From Aliirhizobium wenxiniae (lineage in GTDB: Bacteria > Pseudomonadota > Alphaproteobacteria > Rhizobiales > Rhizobiaceae), in NCBI RefSeq assembly GCF_019511445.1, contig NZ_JAEUAN010000003.1:308531-372530 (forward strand): DNA of 64,000 nt. The letters are read 5' to 3'. Shown in pieces: positions 10,440-19,254 of the stretch. The notes below the pieces were generated by a model. The model ran no database searches and was not told where the DNA came from. It saw only the letters and a program-made list of their open reading frames with translations. Position numbers and translations under genes: made by a program. How positions within the stretch are numbered: the first letter of the stretch is position 1; each line of letters begins with the position of its first letter.

Positions 10440-11966
10440 ATGTCAGCATCACACGCTCTTCTCGAAGCCCGAGGCATCGGCAAATCCTTTTTCGGCATTT
10501 CCGCGCTTGAAGACGTCGATTTCACCCTAGAGCGGGGTGAGATCCATGCGCTTCTCGGCGAAAACGGCGCCGGCAAGTCGACCCTGATCAAGATCCTGAC
10601 CGGCGTCTATCGCCGCGACCGTGGCACGATCTATCTGGAAGGCAGCGAAGTTTCCCCCGATGATGTCGCCGCCGCACAGGCCCTCGGCATCGGCACCGTC
10701 TACCAGGAAGTCAATCTTCTGGAGAACTTGACGGTGGCGGAGAACCTGTTTCTTGGCCGCCAGCCACGCCGCTTCGGCATGATCGACCGCCGCAGCATGC
10801 GCGACCGATCCAAGGCTTTGCTTGCACGCTATGGTCTGGATATCGATGTCGACGCGCTGCTCTCGTCCTATTCCGTCGCGATCCGCCAGATCATCGCGAT
10901 CGCCCGCGCCGTCGATCTTTCCGGCAAGGTTCTGGTTCTCGACGAACCAACGGCAAGTCTTGATGCCAACGAGGTGAAAGGCCTTTTCACCGTTCTGCGC
11001 CAACTGCGCGAAGACGGTGTCGGCATCGTCATCATCACCCATTTCCTCGATCAGGTTTACGAGATTGCCGATCGCGTCACCGTGCTGCGCAACGGTCGGC
11101 TGGTCGGAAGCCGCGCAATCTCCGAACTGCCGCGCCTCGATCTGATCTCGATGATGCTTGGCCGCGAGCTGCAGCACATCACCCGCGATCATCAGGCAGA
11201 GCCGGAAACGATCGACGATCGCGGCGCGCCATCGATCCAGTTCCAGAATTACGGCAAGAAAGGCAGCGTCGCCCCCTTCGATCTCGATATCAGGCCGGGC
11301 GAAGTCGTCGGCATCGCCGGCCTGCTCGGCTCCGGCCGCAGTGAAACCGCCTTCCTGCTGTTCGGCATAGACCGCGCCGACAGCGGCACCGCCACGATCG
11401 ATGGCAAAGACGTGTCCATCGCCTCGCCGGAAGCCGCTATCGCCAATCGCTTCGGCTTCTGTCCGGAAGAGCGCAAGACGGATGGCATCGTCGGTGATCT
11501 GTCGGTGGCCGATAATATCGTGCTGGCGCTGCAGGCGCGGCGCGGCTGGATGCGGCCGATCTCATCAGCCCAGAAGCGCGAACTCGCCGACAGCTTCATC
11601 AAGTCTCTCGACATTCGCCCCGCAGACCGCGAAAGGCCGATAAAATTCCTCTCCGGCGGCAACCAGCAGAAGGCGATCCTTGCCCGCTGGCTGGTGACAG
11701 AACCACGGCTGCTCATCCTCGACGAGCCGACCCGCGGCATCGATATCGGCGCCCATGCGGAAATCCTGAAAATGATCGAAAGACTGTGCTCCGAAGGCAT
11801 GTCTCTCGTCGTCATCTCTTCCGAGCTGGAAGAACTCACGGCAGTGGCCCACCGCGTCATCGTGTTGTCCGACCGCCGCCATGTGGCCGAGCTTTCCGGC
11901 CGCCAGTTGACCACGGACGGCATCATCAGGGCGATTGCCGGCACCGGCGAAACGGAGGCCGCGTAA
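10440..11966 (+). CDS. ytfR: YtfR-like sugar ABC transporter ATPase
   Basis: A 508-residue duplicated ATPase. Domain one has Walker [10 protein letters not shown] and Walker [13 protein letters not shown]; domain two has [24 protein letters not shown] and [14 protein letters not shown]. It powers import by the YtfT/YjfF permeases. The start could be 10425 or 10440; 10440 (MSASHALLEARG) fits family length. The stop overlaps the ytfT start as TAATG, so translation is coupled. Confidence 0.92.
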   Translation: MSASHALLEARGIGKSFFGISALEDVDFTLERGEIHALLGENGAGKSTLIKILTGVYRRDRGTIYLEGSEVSPDDVAAAQALGIGTVYQEVNLLENLTVAENLFLGRQPRRFGMIDRRSMRDRSKALLARYGLDIDVDALLSSYSVAIRQIIAIARAVDLSGKVLVLDEPTASLDANEVKGLFTVLRQLREDGVGIVIITHFLDQVYEIADRVTVLRNGRLVGSRAISELPRLDLISMMLGRELQHITRDHQAEPETIDDRGAPSIQFQNYGKKGSVAPFDLDIRPGEVVGIAGLLGSGRSETAFLLFGIDRADSGTATIDGKDVSIASPEAAIANRFGFCPEERKTDGIVGDLSVADNIVLALQARRGWMRPISSAQKRELADSFIKSLDIRPADRERPIKFLSGGNQQKAILARWLVTEPRLLILDEPTRGIDIGAHAEILKMIERLCSEGMSLVVISSELEELTAVAHRVIVLSDRRHVAELSGRQLTTDGIIRAIAGTGETEAA

Positions 11967-12997
11967 TGACCTGGTTCACCCGCCGCCTGCGTCGCCTGGC
12001 GCCACAGCTCGTCGCGCTCGCCATCATTCTCGGCATCATCAGCCTGATTGCCCCAGGTTTCCTGACAGTTTCCGTCCAGAACGGACGGCTTTACGGCAGC
12101 CTGATCGACATTCTGGTCCGCGCTGCCCCCGTCGCTCTCCTGACGGTCGGCATGACCCTGGTGATCGCGACGCGCGGTATCGACCTCTCGATCGGCGCCG
12201 TCATCGCCATATGTGGCGCTGTCGCCGCAACACTGATCAGCGACGGTTATTCGCTACCGGTGGTGATTGCCGTTTCGCTTGGCGTCGGCATTGCCTGCGG
12301 GTTGTGGAACGGCGTGCTCGTCGCAGTTCTCGATATCCAGCCGATCATCGCTACCCTGATCCTGATGGTCGCGGGCCGCGGCATCGCCCAGTTGATCACC
12401 GAGGGCGTCATCCTTACCTTCAACGACGACACGTTTGCAGCGCTCGGCTCCGGCTCGCTTGCCGGCATTCCGATCCCGATCTATCTCTGGGTAGGGACGG
12501 CACTCGTCATCGGCCTGCTGATGCGACGCACCGCCCTCGGCTTCCTGATCGAGGCGACCGGCATCAACCGCCGCGCGGCAAGCCTTGCCGGTGTGCGTGC
12601 CCGCTTCCTGCTCTTTTCGGCCTATGCGATTTCCGGCCTCTGTGCCGCCATCGCCGGCATGATCGTCACCGCCGACATTCGCGGCGCCGACGCCAACAAT
12701 GCCGGTCTCTGGCTGGAACTCGATGCGATCCTTGCGGTCGTCGTCGGCGGCACCTCGCTCAATGGCGGACGCTTCTCGATCACCGCCTCGCTGATCGGTG
12801 CGCTGATCATCCAGTCGATCAATACCGGCATTCTCGTTTCGGGCTTTCCGCCGGAATTCAACCTGATCATCAAGGCCGGCATCATCATCGTCGTGCTGAC
12901 ACTGCAATCGCCAGCGATCATGACCCTCTTCGGCTTCATCAAAGCCTCTCGTCGCAGCGAAAAACTCAACCACGGCACGAAGGAGGCGACACGATGA
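11966..12997 (+). CDS. ytfT: YtfT-like sugar ABC transporter permease
   Basis: A 343-residue polytopic permease of the RbsC family with the signature ATRGIDLSIGAVIAICGAVA near residue 68 and a C-terminal segment AILAVVVGGTSLNGGRFS. It forms the membrane channel together with YjfF. It starts within the ytfR stop and ends overlapping the yjfF start as ATGA. Confidence 0.92.
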   Translation: MTWFTRRLRRLAPQLVALAIILGIISLIAPGFLTVSVQNGRLYGSLIDILVRAAPVALLTVGMTLVIATRGIDLSIGAVIAICGAVAATLISDGYSLPVVIAVSLGVGIACGLWNGVLVAVLDIQPIIATLILMVAGRGIAQLITEGVILTFNDDTFAALGSGSLAGIPIPIYLWVGTALVIGLLMRRTALGFLIEATGINRRAASLAGVRARFLLFSAYAISGLCAAIAGMIVTADIRGADANNAGLWLELDAILAVVVGGTSLNGGRFSITASLIGALIIQSINTGILVSGFPPEFNLIIKAGIIIVVLTLQSPAIMTLFGFIKASRRSEKLNHGTKEATR

Positions 12998-13980
12998 TCC
13001 ACGCCCGCAACCTGCCCTTCGTCACCACGCTGGCAATCTTCGTCATCGCCTACGGGCTCTGCGTGCTGCAGTTTCCCAACATGCTGTCGACACGGGTGAT
13101 CGGCAATCTTCTGACCGACAACGCTTTTCTCGGCATCGCCGCGGTCGGCATGACCTTCGTCATCCTCTCGGGCGGCATTGATCTTTCGGTCGGATCGGTG
13201 ATTGCCTTCACCAGCGTCTTCGTCGCCGTCATGGTCGGCTCCTTCGGCGTGCATCCGCTCACCGCCTTTCTCGCAGCTTTGGTCATCTCGACCCTGTTCG
13301 GATGCCTGATGGGCGCGATGATCCGCTATCTGATGATCCCGCCCTTCGTGGTGACGCTCGCCGGCATGTTCCTCGCCCGAGGTGCTGCCTATCTCGTCTC
13401 AACCCAGTCCGTGCCGATTACCCATGAATTTATCGACACCATGCTCGGCTTCTACATCCGCTTCCCAGGCGGCGGCAGGTTGACGCTGCTCGCCATGGTG
13501 ATGCTGATTGTCTTTGTCGTCGGCATCATCGTCGCATCGCGCACGCGCTTCGGCGCCAATGTCTATGCGATCGGCGGCAACATCCAGTCGGCGGAACTGA
13601 TGGGCGTACCGGTGGGTGCGACGACGATCCGCATCTACGCCTTGTCAGGCTTCCTGTCCGGCCTCGCCGGCATCGTCTATACGCTTTACACGTCCTCCGG
13701 TTATTCGCTGGCGACGGTCGGCGTCGAACTTGATGCGATTGCCGCTGTGGTGATCGGCGGCACGCTTCTGACCGGCGGCGTCGGCCTGGTTGCCGGCACC
13801 TTCATCGGCATCCTCTTGCAGGGGCTGATCCAGACCTACATCGTCTTCGACGGAACGCTGTCCTCCTGGTGGACGAAAATCGTCATAGGCATCCTGTTAT
13901 TCGTATTCATTGTGTTGCAGCGCACCATCATCTGGTATTCGGACCGCCGACTTGCAGTCCGACAATTGAAGGAGGTTTGA
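12994..13980 (+). CDS. yjfF: YjfF-like sugar ABC transporter permease
   Basis: A 328-residue permease, paralogue of YtfT, with the family motif LSGGIDLSVGSVIAFTSVFV near residue 54 and YAIGGNIQSAELMGVPV. It would form the second half of the heteromeric sugar channel. It is translationally coupled to ytfT by a 4-base overlap and ends 2 bases before the regulator gene. Confidence 0.92.
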   Translation: MIHARNLPFVTTLAIFVIAYGLCVLQFPNMLSTRVIGNLLTDNAFLGIAAVGMTFVILSGGIDLSVGSVIAFTSVFVAVMVGSFGVHPLTAFLAALVISTLFGCLMGAMIRYLMIPPFVVTLAGMFLARGAAYLVSTQSVPITHEFIDTMLGFYIRFPGGGRLTLLAMVMLIVFVVGIIVASRTRFGANVYAIGGNIQSAELMGVPVGATTIRIYALSGFLSGLAGIVYTLYTSSGYSLATVGVELDAIAAVVIGGTLLTGGVGLVAGTFIGILLQGLIQTYIVFDGTLSSWWTKIVIGILLFVFIVLQRTIIWYSDRRLAVRQLKEV

Positions 13981-13982
13981 TT

Positions 13983-14765
13983 TTGGGTCTTCTGGAAACG
14001 ACCATCAGCGGCCGGAAGCGGCGCGGCAACCACGCCCATGTGGTCGCCGAGCTCGGGCGCGGTATCGTCTCCGGCAAGATACCGGAAGGCTCGCTCCTGC
14101 CCGGCGATGCGGAGCTCTCAGGCCGCTTCGGCGTCTCCCGCACCGTGCTGCGCGAGGCGATGAAGACGCTGTCCGCCAAGCGGCTGATCGAAGCAAAGGC
14201 AAAGGTCGGCACCCGCGTCCTGCCGCGGGACAGCTGGAATTTCTTCGATTCGGATGTGCTCGGCTGGCGTTTCGAGAGCGGGCTGGATTACGAATTCATC
14301 GAACATCTTGCCGAGATCCGTCTGGCGCTGGAACCGGCCGCAGCCTCTGCAGCCGCAGGCCGCGCCACAAGCGACGACATCGTAGCGCTCTATGCCATCG
14401 CAGCCAAATTCGACAACCTCAACCACACGCCGGAATCGATCGCAAAGGTCGATCTCGAATTCCATCTGGCCATCGCCCGCATGTCCGGCAACCCCTTCAT
14501 GCGCTCGGCAAGTGCGCTGATCGAGGCGGCACTGGCAATTTCATTTGAACTCTCGTCCCCCGCCGCTTCGCCGGAGACGATCGATGAAGTGGCGACCAAC
14601 CATTTGCGGATCGTCCATGCCATCGCCTCACGCGATCCCGCCAAGGCGATGTCGGCCATGCGGCACGTGATCGAGGTCGGCAAGAGCCGCATCCGCAGCT
14701 CGATCCGCGGTACTGACAGCAACGCGATCGATGCCCGAAAGCCGGTCGCCGTCGACAATAGTTGA
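13983..14765 (+). CDS. FadR-type GntR regulator of the ytf operon
   Basis: A 260-residue repressor. The winged HTH (about residues 20-85) contains GVSRTVLREAMKTLSAKRLI, and the C-terminal ligand domain is all-helical FadR/FCD type with the metal-binding-like DLEFHLAIARMSGNP and later ATNHLRIVHAI. TTG at 13983 is chosen as start because AAGGAGG lies 7 bases upstream and 2 bases separate it from yjfF. Its position as fifth gene of the operon suggests autoregulated control of the ytf transporter by a sugar or sugar acid. Confidence 0.85.
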   Translation: MGLLETTISGRKRRGNHAHVVAELGRGIVSGKIPEGSLLPGDAELSGRFGVSRTVLREAMKTLSAKRLIEAKAKVGTRVLPRDSWNFFDSDVLGWRFESGLDYEFIEHLAEIRLALEPAAASAAAGRATSDDIVALYAIAAKFDNLNHTPESIAKVDLEFHLAIARMSGNPFMRSASALIEAALAISFELSSPAASPETIDEVATNHLRIVHAIASRDPAKAMSAMRHVIEVGKSRIRSSIRGTDSNAIDARKPVAVDNS

Positions 14766-14824
14766 CTTCACAACTCATGAATGATTTTAGTCCGGGAAGA
14801 CGACAGACATTCCGGACGACCGCC

Positions 14825-15784
14825 ATGCTCCACCAGACCCGAGGCCGCATCACCCGTGACAACGGCGCCGCAATCGATGCGCTGAAGAAACGTGCGGCGG
14901 AATGGGAAGTGCCGCTGACACAGGAAGCAAAAGGTTTCTGCTTCCATGTCTGGAATTCCAAGGCGACGCTCTATCCGGATGAAACCGGCGTCACGATCGA
15001 GATCTCGTCACCGGAGCAGCGCCTGCTGCAGACACTGCAGGGCAGCCTGACCGAGCTTTTCGAGGAATGCCTTCTCTGCCCGAAATGGGATGAAGTGGCC
15101 GAAGGCGCACTTGCGCCCGGCATGTCGCTGATGCAGGTCGCATCCATCACCAAACGCTCGCCGGGCTTCACCCGTGTGCGCCTCGAAGGGCATGATGCGG
15201 AACGTTTCGGCGAAGGCAGCTATCATTTCCGCCTTCTCATTCCCCGTAAGGGCCGGCCGCCGTGCTGGCCGCGTATCGCCGCATCCGGCCGTACCGTCTG
15301 GCCCGAGGGTGATGACGCCCTGCACCGGCCCGTCTACACCACAGTGGCGCATGGCCAGAACTGGCTCGAATTCGATGTGTTCGAGCACGCAGGAAGCCCG
15401 ACATCCGCCTGGCTGGCTGAAGATCCGGTCGGAAGGACGATCGGCATCATCGGCCCGGGTGGCGGCGGATGCCCGGAAAGCCAGAACCTTTTCCTCTTCG
15501 GTGACGAAACCGCCGTGCCCGCCATCATCCGCATCCTTCAGGAAGCGCCGGGCGATGTCCGCGCATTCATCCAGGCCAGCCGTAAAGATCTCTGCGAACT
15601 CGCTGCGGATGACAGGGTCTCGACCGTCGATGACCTGATCCCGGCTCTGGAGGCGCTTGAGCTGGTCGATGGCGCCTATGTCTGGTTTGCCGGACATGCA
15701 GATCAGGCGCGGGCCGCCCGCATCTGCCTGACCGATCGCGGCATGCAAAAACGCGATTTCACTGCCGCTGCCTACTGGAATTGA
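14825..15784 (+). CDS. Siderophore-interacting FAD/NAD(P)H oxidoreductase with DUF2218 domain
   Basis: A protein of about 319 residues. Residues 1-85 match DUF2218 (TRGRITRDNGAAIDALKKRA), and the rest matches siderophore-interacting proteins, with a flavin-binding barrel (YTTVAHGQNWLEFDVF) and a nucleotide domain (GPGGGGCPES, FLFGDETAVPAI). Such enzymes reduce ferric siderophores in the cytoplasm to release iron. The start is uncertain: TTG 14762, ATG 14777 and ATG 14825 are in frame, and 14825 begins right at the conserved domain. It follows the GntR gene closely but is functionally unrelated. Confidence 0.8.
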   Translation: MLHQTRGRITRDNGAAIDALKKRAAEWEVPLTQEAKGFCFHVWNSKATLYPDETGVTIEISSPEQRLLQTLQGSLTELFEECLLCPKWDEVAEGALAPGMSLMQVASITKRSPGFTRVRLEGHDAERFGEGSYHFRLLIPRKGRPPCWPRIAASGRTVWPEGDDALHRPVYTTVAHGQNWLEFDVFEHAGSPTSAWLAEDPVGRTIGIIGPGGGGCPESQNLFLFGDETAVPAIIRILQEAPGDVRAFIQASRKDLCELAADDRVSTVDDLIPALEALELVDGAYVWFAGHADQARAARICLTDRGMQKRDFTAAAYWN

Positions 15785-16094
15785 GCAGCCGGACGGAACT
15801 TTGGAAAGCCGAAGCCCTAAGAGGATTGACCGGGCTCGCAGATGTCATGATGCGCGGCCAATTTTGGTACCTATATTTTAAGGTATTCTAATACCCTGAA
15901 GCCTCCAAATTGCTCGAATTAACCTTACCGCGTAACCTCGCTTGGTATTCTGGCTTGCTCAAAGCCGAAAAATGGGCACTTTTCATTAAATAAGAGCGCT
16001 CGCGGAGCTGATAGTCCCGCAAGGTGGGGACGTCACAGCAATGTTGCGGACGCCCTTTAGTGCGTGTTTCTGAATCGGAAAATTGAGGTGCGGC
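15785..16094. other. 310-bp gap without a gene
   Basis: The space between the siderophore-interacting gene and the small conserved gene has no supportable coding frame. It contains AT-rich stretches such as TATTTTAAGGTATTC near 15873 that could be promoter sequence. No strong stem-loop was seen. Confidence 0.4.
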
Positions 16095-16331
16095 ATGACT
16101 TACGAATCCGCCAGACTTATGTCTGAGGCTATGACGCTTTCTTCGGCGGCTGTTCTTTCCTCCTTGATCGATACGTTGGTCGAGAAGGGTATTTTGACCC
16201 CGGACGAGGAAAAGGAAATCTACCTCTCCGCGATGGACAAGATCAGTGAAGTCGCCGGTGATGATGAAGACGGGACGCATGAGCTCGCCCGCGAACTCAT
16301 CGAACAGCAGATAGCCGACCGCGAACTCTGA
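16095..16331 (+). CDS. Small conserved rhizobial protein of unknown function
   Basis: A 78-residue acidic, helical protein (LIDTLVEKGILTPDEEKEIY, ending AREL-IEQQIADREL). GAGGTGCGGC precedes the ATG at 16095. There is no signal peptide, membrane segment or known catalytic motif. Composition and codon use match neighbouring real genes. I do not recognise a function. Confidence 0.6.
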   Translation: MTYESARLMSEAMTLSSAAVLSSLIDTLVEKGILTPDEEKEIYLSAMDKISEVAGDDEDGTHELARELIEQQIADREL

Positions 16332-16398
16332 GCTTTCCGGCTGAGAATACCATCGTCTCTATACCTGGGTTTCCGAGATCGCGGAAACTTTCTAGCAA

Positions 16399-17796
16399 TC
16401 AGAAGAATGAAACGGCCAGCACCAGAAGCAGTGAGCTGGCCATCACGGTCGCTGCGAATGCGCCATTCCATTTGAGCACGATCGTCGTGGCCGAAGTGGA
16501 TGTCAGGCGCGCCATGGTGATCGACATCGCACTAATCGGTGAAAGCGCGATACCAGCCGCCCAGCCAAGCGAAAGTGAGAGCGCCAGAAGCATCGGATGA
16601 GCATTGCCGAAGGCGGCGGCCCCGAACAGCTGGGCAAGAAACACCACCACGATCGAATGCGGCACGAAAAGAAGTGCACTTGTCGCGATCGCCACGATGC
16701 ACAGCCCCGCCAGTACTGAAGGTGGCAGCTGGTTGAGATCCGCCAGAAAATCGCCCCTGCCATCGAGAAAGACTACAGCGGTCGCCCCGATGACGCTGGC
16801 CGACAGATAGATCGCGCTCTCCGTCCGCATCACCGACATGTTGCCGACCATGCCCTTTACCTCGCGTCCGAGCCCCGAAATCGGCACACGCTGTTCATAG
16901 ACGATCCAGCCAAGGGCAAACAGCGGCAGAAGGATCAGCGAGGCGACAAGCGGGCTCACATCGATCGCAGCGTGAATTGCCAGCGTGCCGCCAAACAGCC
17001 CGACGCAAGCGCAGAGCGTTACCGCAAGCGGGCCTGCCGATAGCCTGTCCGCGTCATCAGCCGACACATTGATTGTCTGGCCGGTCACCTCGGTATGAAA
17101 AAGGGTCGTCACAAGGATCAGCGCCGCAGCAGTCGCAAAGGCTGCGATGATGAAGGCCGTTGGCGCAAGATTGGGAATAGACTGGGTGATGATGGCAAAC
17201 CCGACACCAAGCGGCGACCAGATCGTCATCAGAACCGTCCCGCGCATGGCCGCAAGCAGGATAGAGCGGCGCTCACCCTGCCGATCCTGCCCCTCTGTCG
17301 CCTTCGCCACCATCTGTCCGAGCAGCGAGATGATACCGATATTGAAGAGCAGGCTGAGCAGATGGCTGCCGACCTTGACCGCCTGGTACCGTCTGCGACC
17401 GGGCATGCTCATCAGATATTCCGCCGCATTTCTGATAATCTCGGAACTACCGACCGCGTAACGCAGCATGCCGAGCACGGACAGGAACGAGGAAAAGCCG
17501 ACGCCCTGGTAAAGCGCGCGCTCGACGACCGCAGCTTTGTCGGCGGGAGCCAAGAATTCCGATGTGGCGCAGAGAACAAAACCCGCCGTCACGAACACTT
17601 TCGCGATCGTCGCCAGCCGCTTCCAATCGGACAGCACCGCGACCGCAGCCAGCGCAGCAGCAGCCCGGAGCAACCAGATGGAACCGGAGGTCACGCTGGC
17701 GATGACAAAGAGAAACGCAGCCGCCAAGGTAAGCACATCTGCCGCACGAACAACCTGCTGCTTCGGCAGCGCGGCGGCTGAGACACCCTTGCTCAT
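16399..17796 (-). CDS. Multi-pass membrane protein, possible transporter of unknown substrate
   Basis: A 465-residue protein with about 12 hydrophobic segments. The repeated layout, including WSPLGVGFAIITQSIPNL mid-protein and GWAAGIALSPISAMSITMA near the C-terminus, recalls the ion-transporter superfamily to which anion transporters such as DctM and ArsB belong, but no family could be assigned with confidence. The ATG at 17796 is preferred over 17832 because CGGAG lies upstream. It stands alone between unrelated genes. Confidence 0.7.
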   Translation of the reverse strand: MSKGVSAAALPKQQVVRAADVLTLAAAFLFVIASVTSGSIWLLRAAAALAAVAVLSDWKRLATIAKVFVTAGFVLCATSEFLAPADKAAVVERALYQGVGFSSFLSVLGMLRYAVGSSEIIRNAAEYLMSMPGRRRYQAVKVGSHLLSLLFNIGIISLLGQMVAKATEGQDRQGERRSILLAAMRGTVLMTIWSPLGVGFAIITQSIPNLAPTAFIIAAFATAAALILVTTLFHTEVTGQTINVSADDADRLSAGPLAVTLCACVGLFGGTLAIHAAIDVSPLVASLILLPLFALGWIVYEQRVPISGLGREVKGMVGNMSVMRTESAIYLSASVIGATAVVFLDGRGDFLADLNQLPPSVLAGLCIVAIATSALLFVPHSIVVVFLAQLFGAAAFGNAHPMLLALSLSLGWAAGIALSPISAMSITMARLTSTSATTIVLKWNGAFAATVMASSLLLVLAVSFF

Positions 17797-18104
17797 GGAT
17801 GGATAACTCCGGGACAGGCTTCGACCCGACACGTATGTGCGGAACGAGGAGAAAATTCGAAAAGGAATTCAGTAGTATCGGCGATCTACAGCATGCGACG
17901 ATGCCCTGCCTGCAGGACAGCCGTTCGAATGCTGCATTGCAGCACGAAACCGATAAAGTCCAGCATTCGCAGAGCGAAAGCGCCTGCTGCGACGCAAACA
18001 ATGCGTGTTTCAGCGAGGCTGACGGCCTATACACACAATTACGAATTGCCGCTCAACGCGGCAGATCGTCTCGGTGGTGATTTTTAGGGCAGATGGCTTC
18101 GGAG
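17797..18104. other. 308-bp gap without a supportable gene
   Basis: The space between the membrane protein and phaG holds the promoter region of the leftward membrane gene and the end of the pha operon. Short frames on both strands lack ribosome sites and recognisable content. Confidence 0.4.
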
Positions 18105-18503
18105 TCAGGAAGCCTGCGGATCGTCGTCCTTACGGGGACGCTCTTCCGGGCCGATCGGGTATTTGCGCGGAACACCATGACTGCGAGCAGTTCGGTCACG
18201 GTGGAGCGCTGCACGCGCCAGCAGCATGAAAGTGATCGGCGTGGTGAAGGTGACGAACGTGCCGATCAGAATTTCATGAACGACGAGGCTCGAGGACGCG
18301 GCAGTGAAATAGATCATCGACGCGAGCATGATCCCGCCGATACCCCAGCTCGTACCGAGCGCTGGCGCATGGAGCCGCTCATAAAAGGTCGGCAGACGCA
18401 GGAAGCCGATGGCGCCGATCAGCGCGAGCGCCGCCCCGAGCAGCAGGAAGAAGGCCACGGCGAGCGCGATTGGCAGTGAAAGGTCGGATGCAGGATAGAT
18501 CAT
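18105..18503 (-). CDS. phaG: PhaG/MrpG/MnhG subunit of the cation/proton antiporter
   Basis: A 132-residue small membrane subunit with three hydrophobic helices and the family motifs ALALIGAIGFLRLPTFYERL and APALGTSWGIGG. It is the last gene of the seven-function pha operon and overlaps phaF by 4 bases. The complex exports K+ or Na+ in exchange for protons in the inner membrane. The hydrophilic C-tail (GPEERPRKDDDPQAS) is a little longer than in many MrpG proteins. Confidence 0.92.
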   Translation of the reverse strand: MIYPASDLSLPIALAVAFFLLLGAALALIGAIGFLRLPTFYERLHAPALGTSWGIGGIMLASMIYFTAASSSLVVHEILIGTFVTFTTPITFMLLARAALHRDRTARSHGVPRKYPIGPEERPRKDDDPQAS

Positions 18504-18781
18504 TCGATCACCTCCCCGCGCATGAGGAATTTCGCCAGCGCCACGGTGGAGACGAAACCGAGCAAGCCGATCACCGACGCCGCCTCGAAATAGATCATCC
18601 GCCCCGTGCCGATGCCGAACGTCACCAGCAGCAGCATCGCGTTGATGTAGATCGTGTCGAGACCGATGATCCTGTCCTGCGCCCGCGGACCGCGGAACAT
18701 CCGGACCGCAGCAATCGCCATAGCGACCACGAGCATGAACTGGGCGATTGCGACTGCGGTATAGATGATGACGGCACTCAT
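18500..18781 (-). CDS. phaF: PhaF/MrpF/MnhF antiporter subunit
   Basis: A 93-residue subunit with three membrane helices and the conserved core RMFRGPRAQDRIIGLDTIY. It overlaps both phaG and phaE by 4 bases, so the small subunits are translationally coupled. Confidence 0.92.
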   Translation of the reverse strand: MSAVIIYTAVAIAQFMLVVAMAIAAVRMFRGPRAQDRIIGLDTIYINAMLLLVTFGIGTGRMIYFEAASVIGLLGFVSTVALAKFLMRGEVIE

Positions 18782-19254
18782 GCGAATATCTCCATCAGCA
18801 GCTTCTCATAGCGGTTCTTGATCGTTGCGACCCACTGCTCTTCCTCTTCCAGATCGAGCACGTGCATGAGGATCGAACCGTCATAGGAATCATATTCCAG
18901 CCAGACCGAGCCGGGTGTGCTTGTCAGGATGACCGCCAGAAGCGCAAGCGCGGTGCGATCCTTGAGTTCCAGCGGGATCGTCAGGAACCCGGCCTTGCGC
19001 CCCTTCTTGCGGCCGCGGATAATCAGCATCGCCACCGCGATATTCGACAGGATGATGTCGAAAAGCACGATGAAGAACAGTTTCGGCAGCAGCCACCATT
19101 TCTTCAGCTTCGGCTTGTCGGGCCTGAGCGACGCCATCGCCCATGAGGCAAAGACGGCAACCAGCGAGCCCATGACCAGTTGCCCGAGCGTGAACCCGCT
19201 CAGCAGAAGCCACATCAGGATCAGCGATACCGTCAGGATCGGATAGGGAAGCAT
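18778..19254 (-). CDS. phaE: PhaE/MrpE/MnhE antiporter subunit
   Basis: A 158-residue subunit with N-terminal hydrophobic helices and the conserved cytoplasmic domain containing PLELKDRTALALLAVILTST and PGSVWLEYD, diagnostic for MrpE. The start shares a base with the phaD stop (TGATG). Confidence 0.93.
   Translation of the reverse strand: MLPYPILTVSLILMWLLLSGFTLGQLVMGSLVAVFASWAMASLRPDKPKLKKWWLLPKLFFIVLFDIILSNIAVAMLIIRGRKKGRKAGFLTIPLELKDRTALALLAVILTSTPGSVWLEYDSYDGSILMHVLDLEEEEQWVATIKNRYEKLLMEIFA

Noticed and set aside
11935..12993. Long Arg/His-rich extension in front of yjfF in the same frame
   Set aside because: It overlaps ytfT in another frame; the true yjfF start is the ATG at 12994 coupled to the ytfT stop.
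15888..16280. 130-codon minus-strand frame
   Set aside because: It overlaps the better supported small gene at 16095-16331 and has no start signal.
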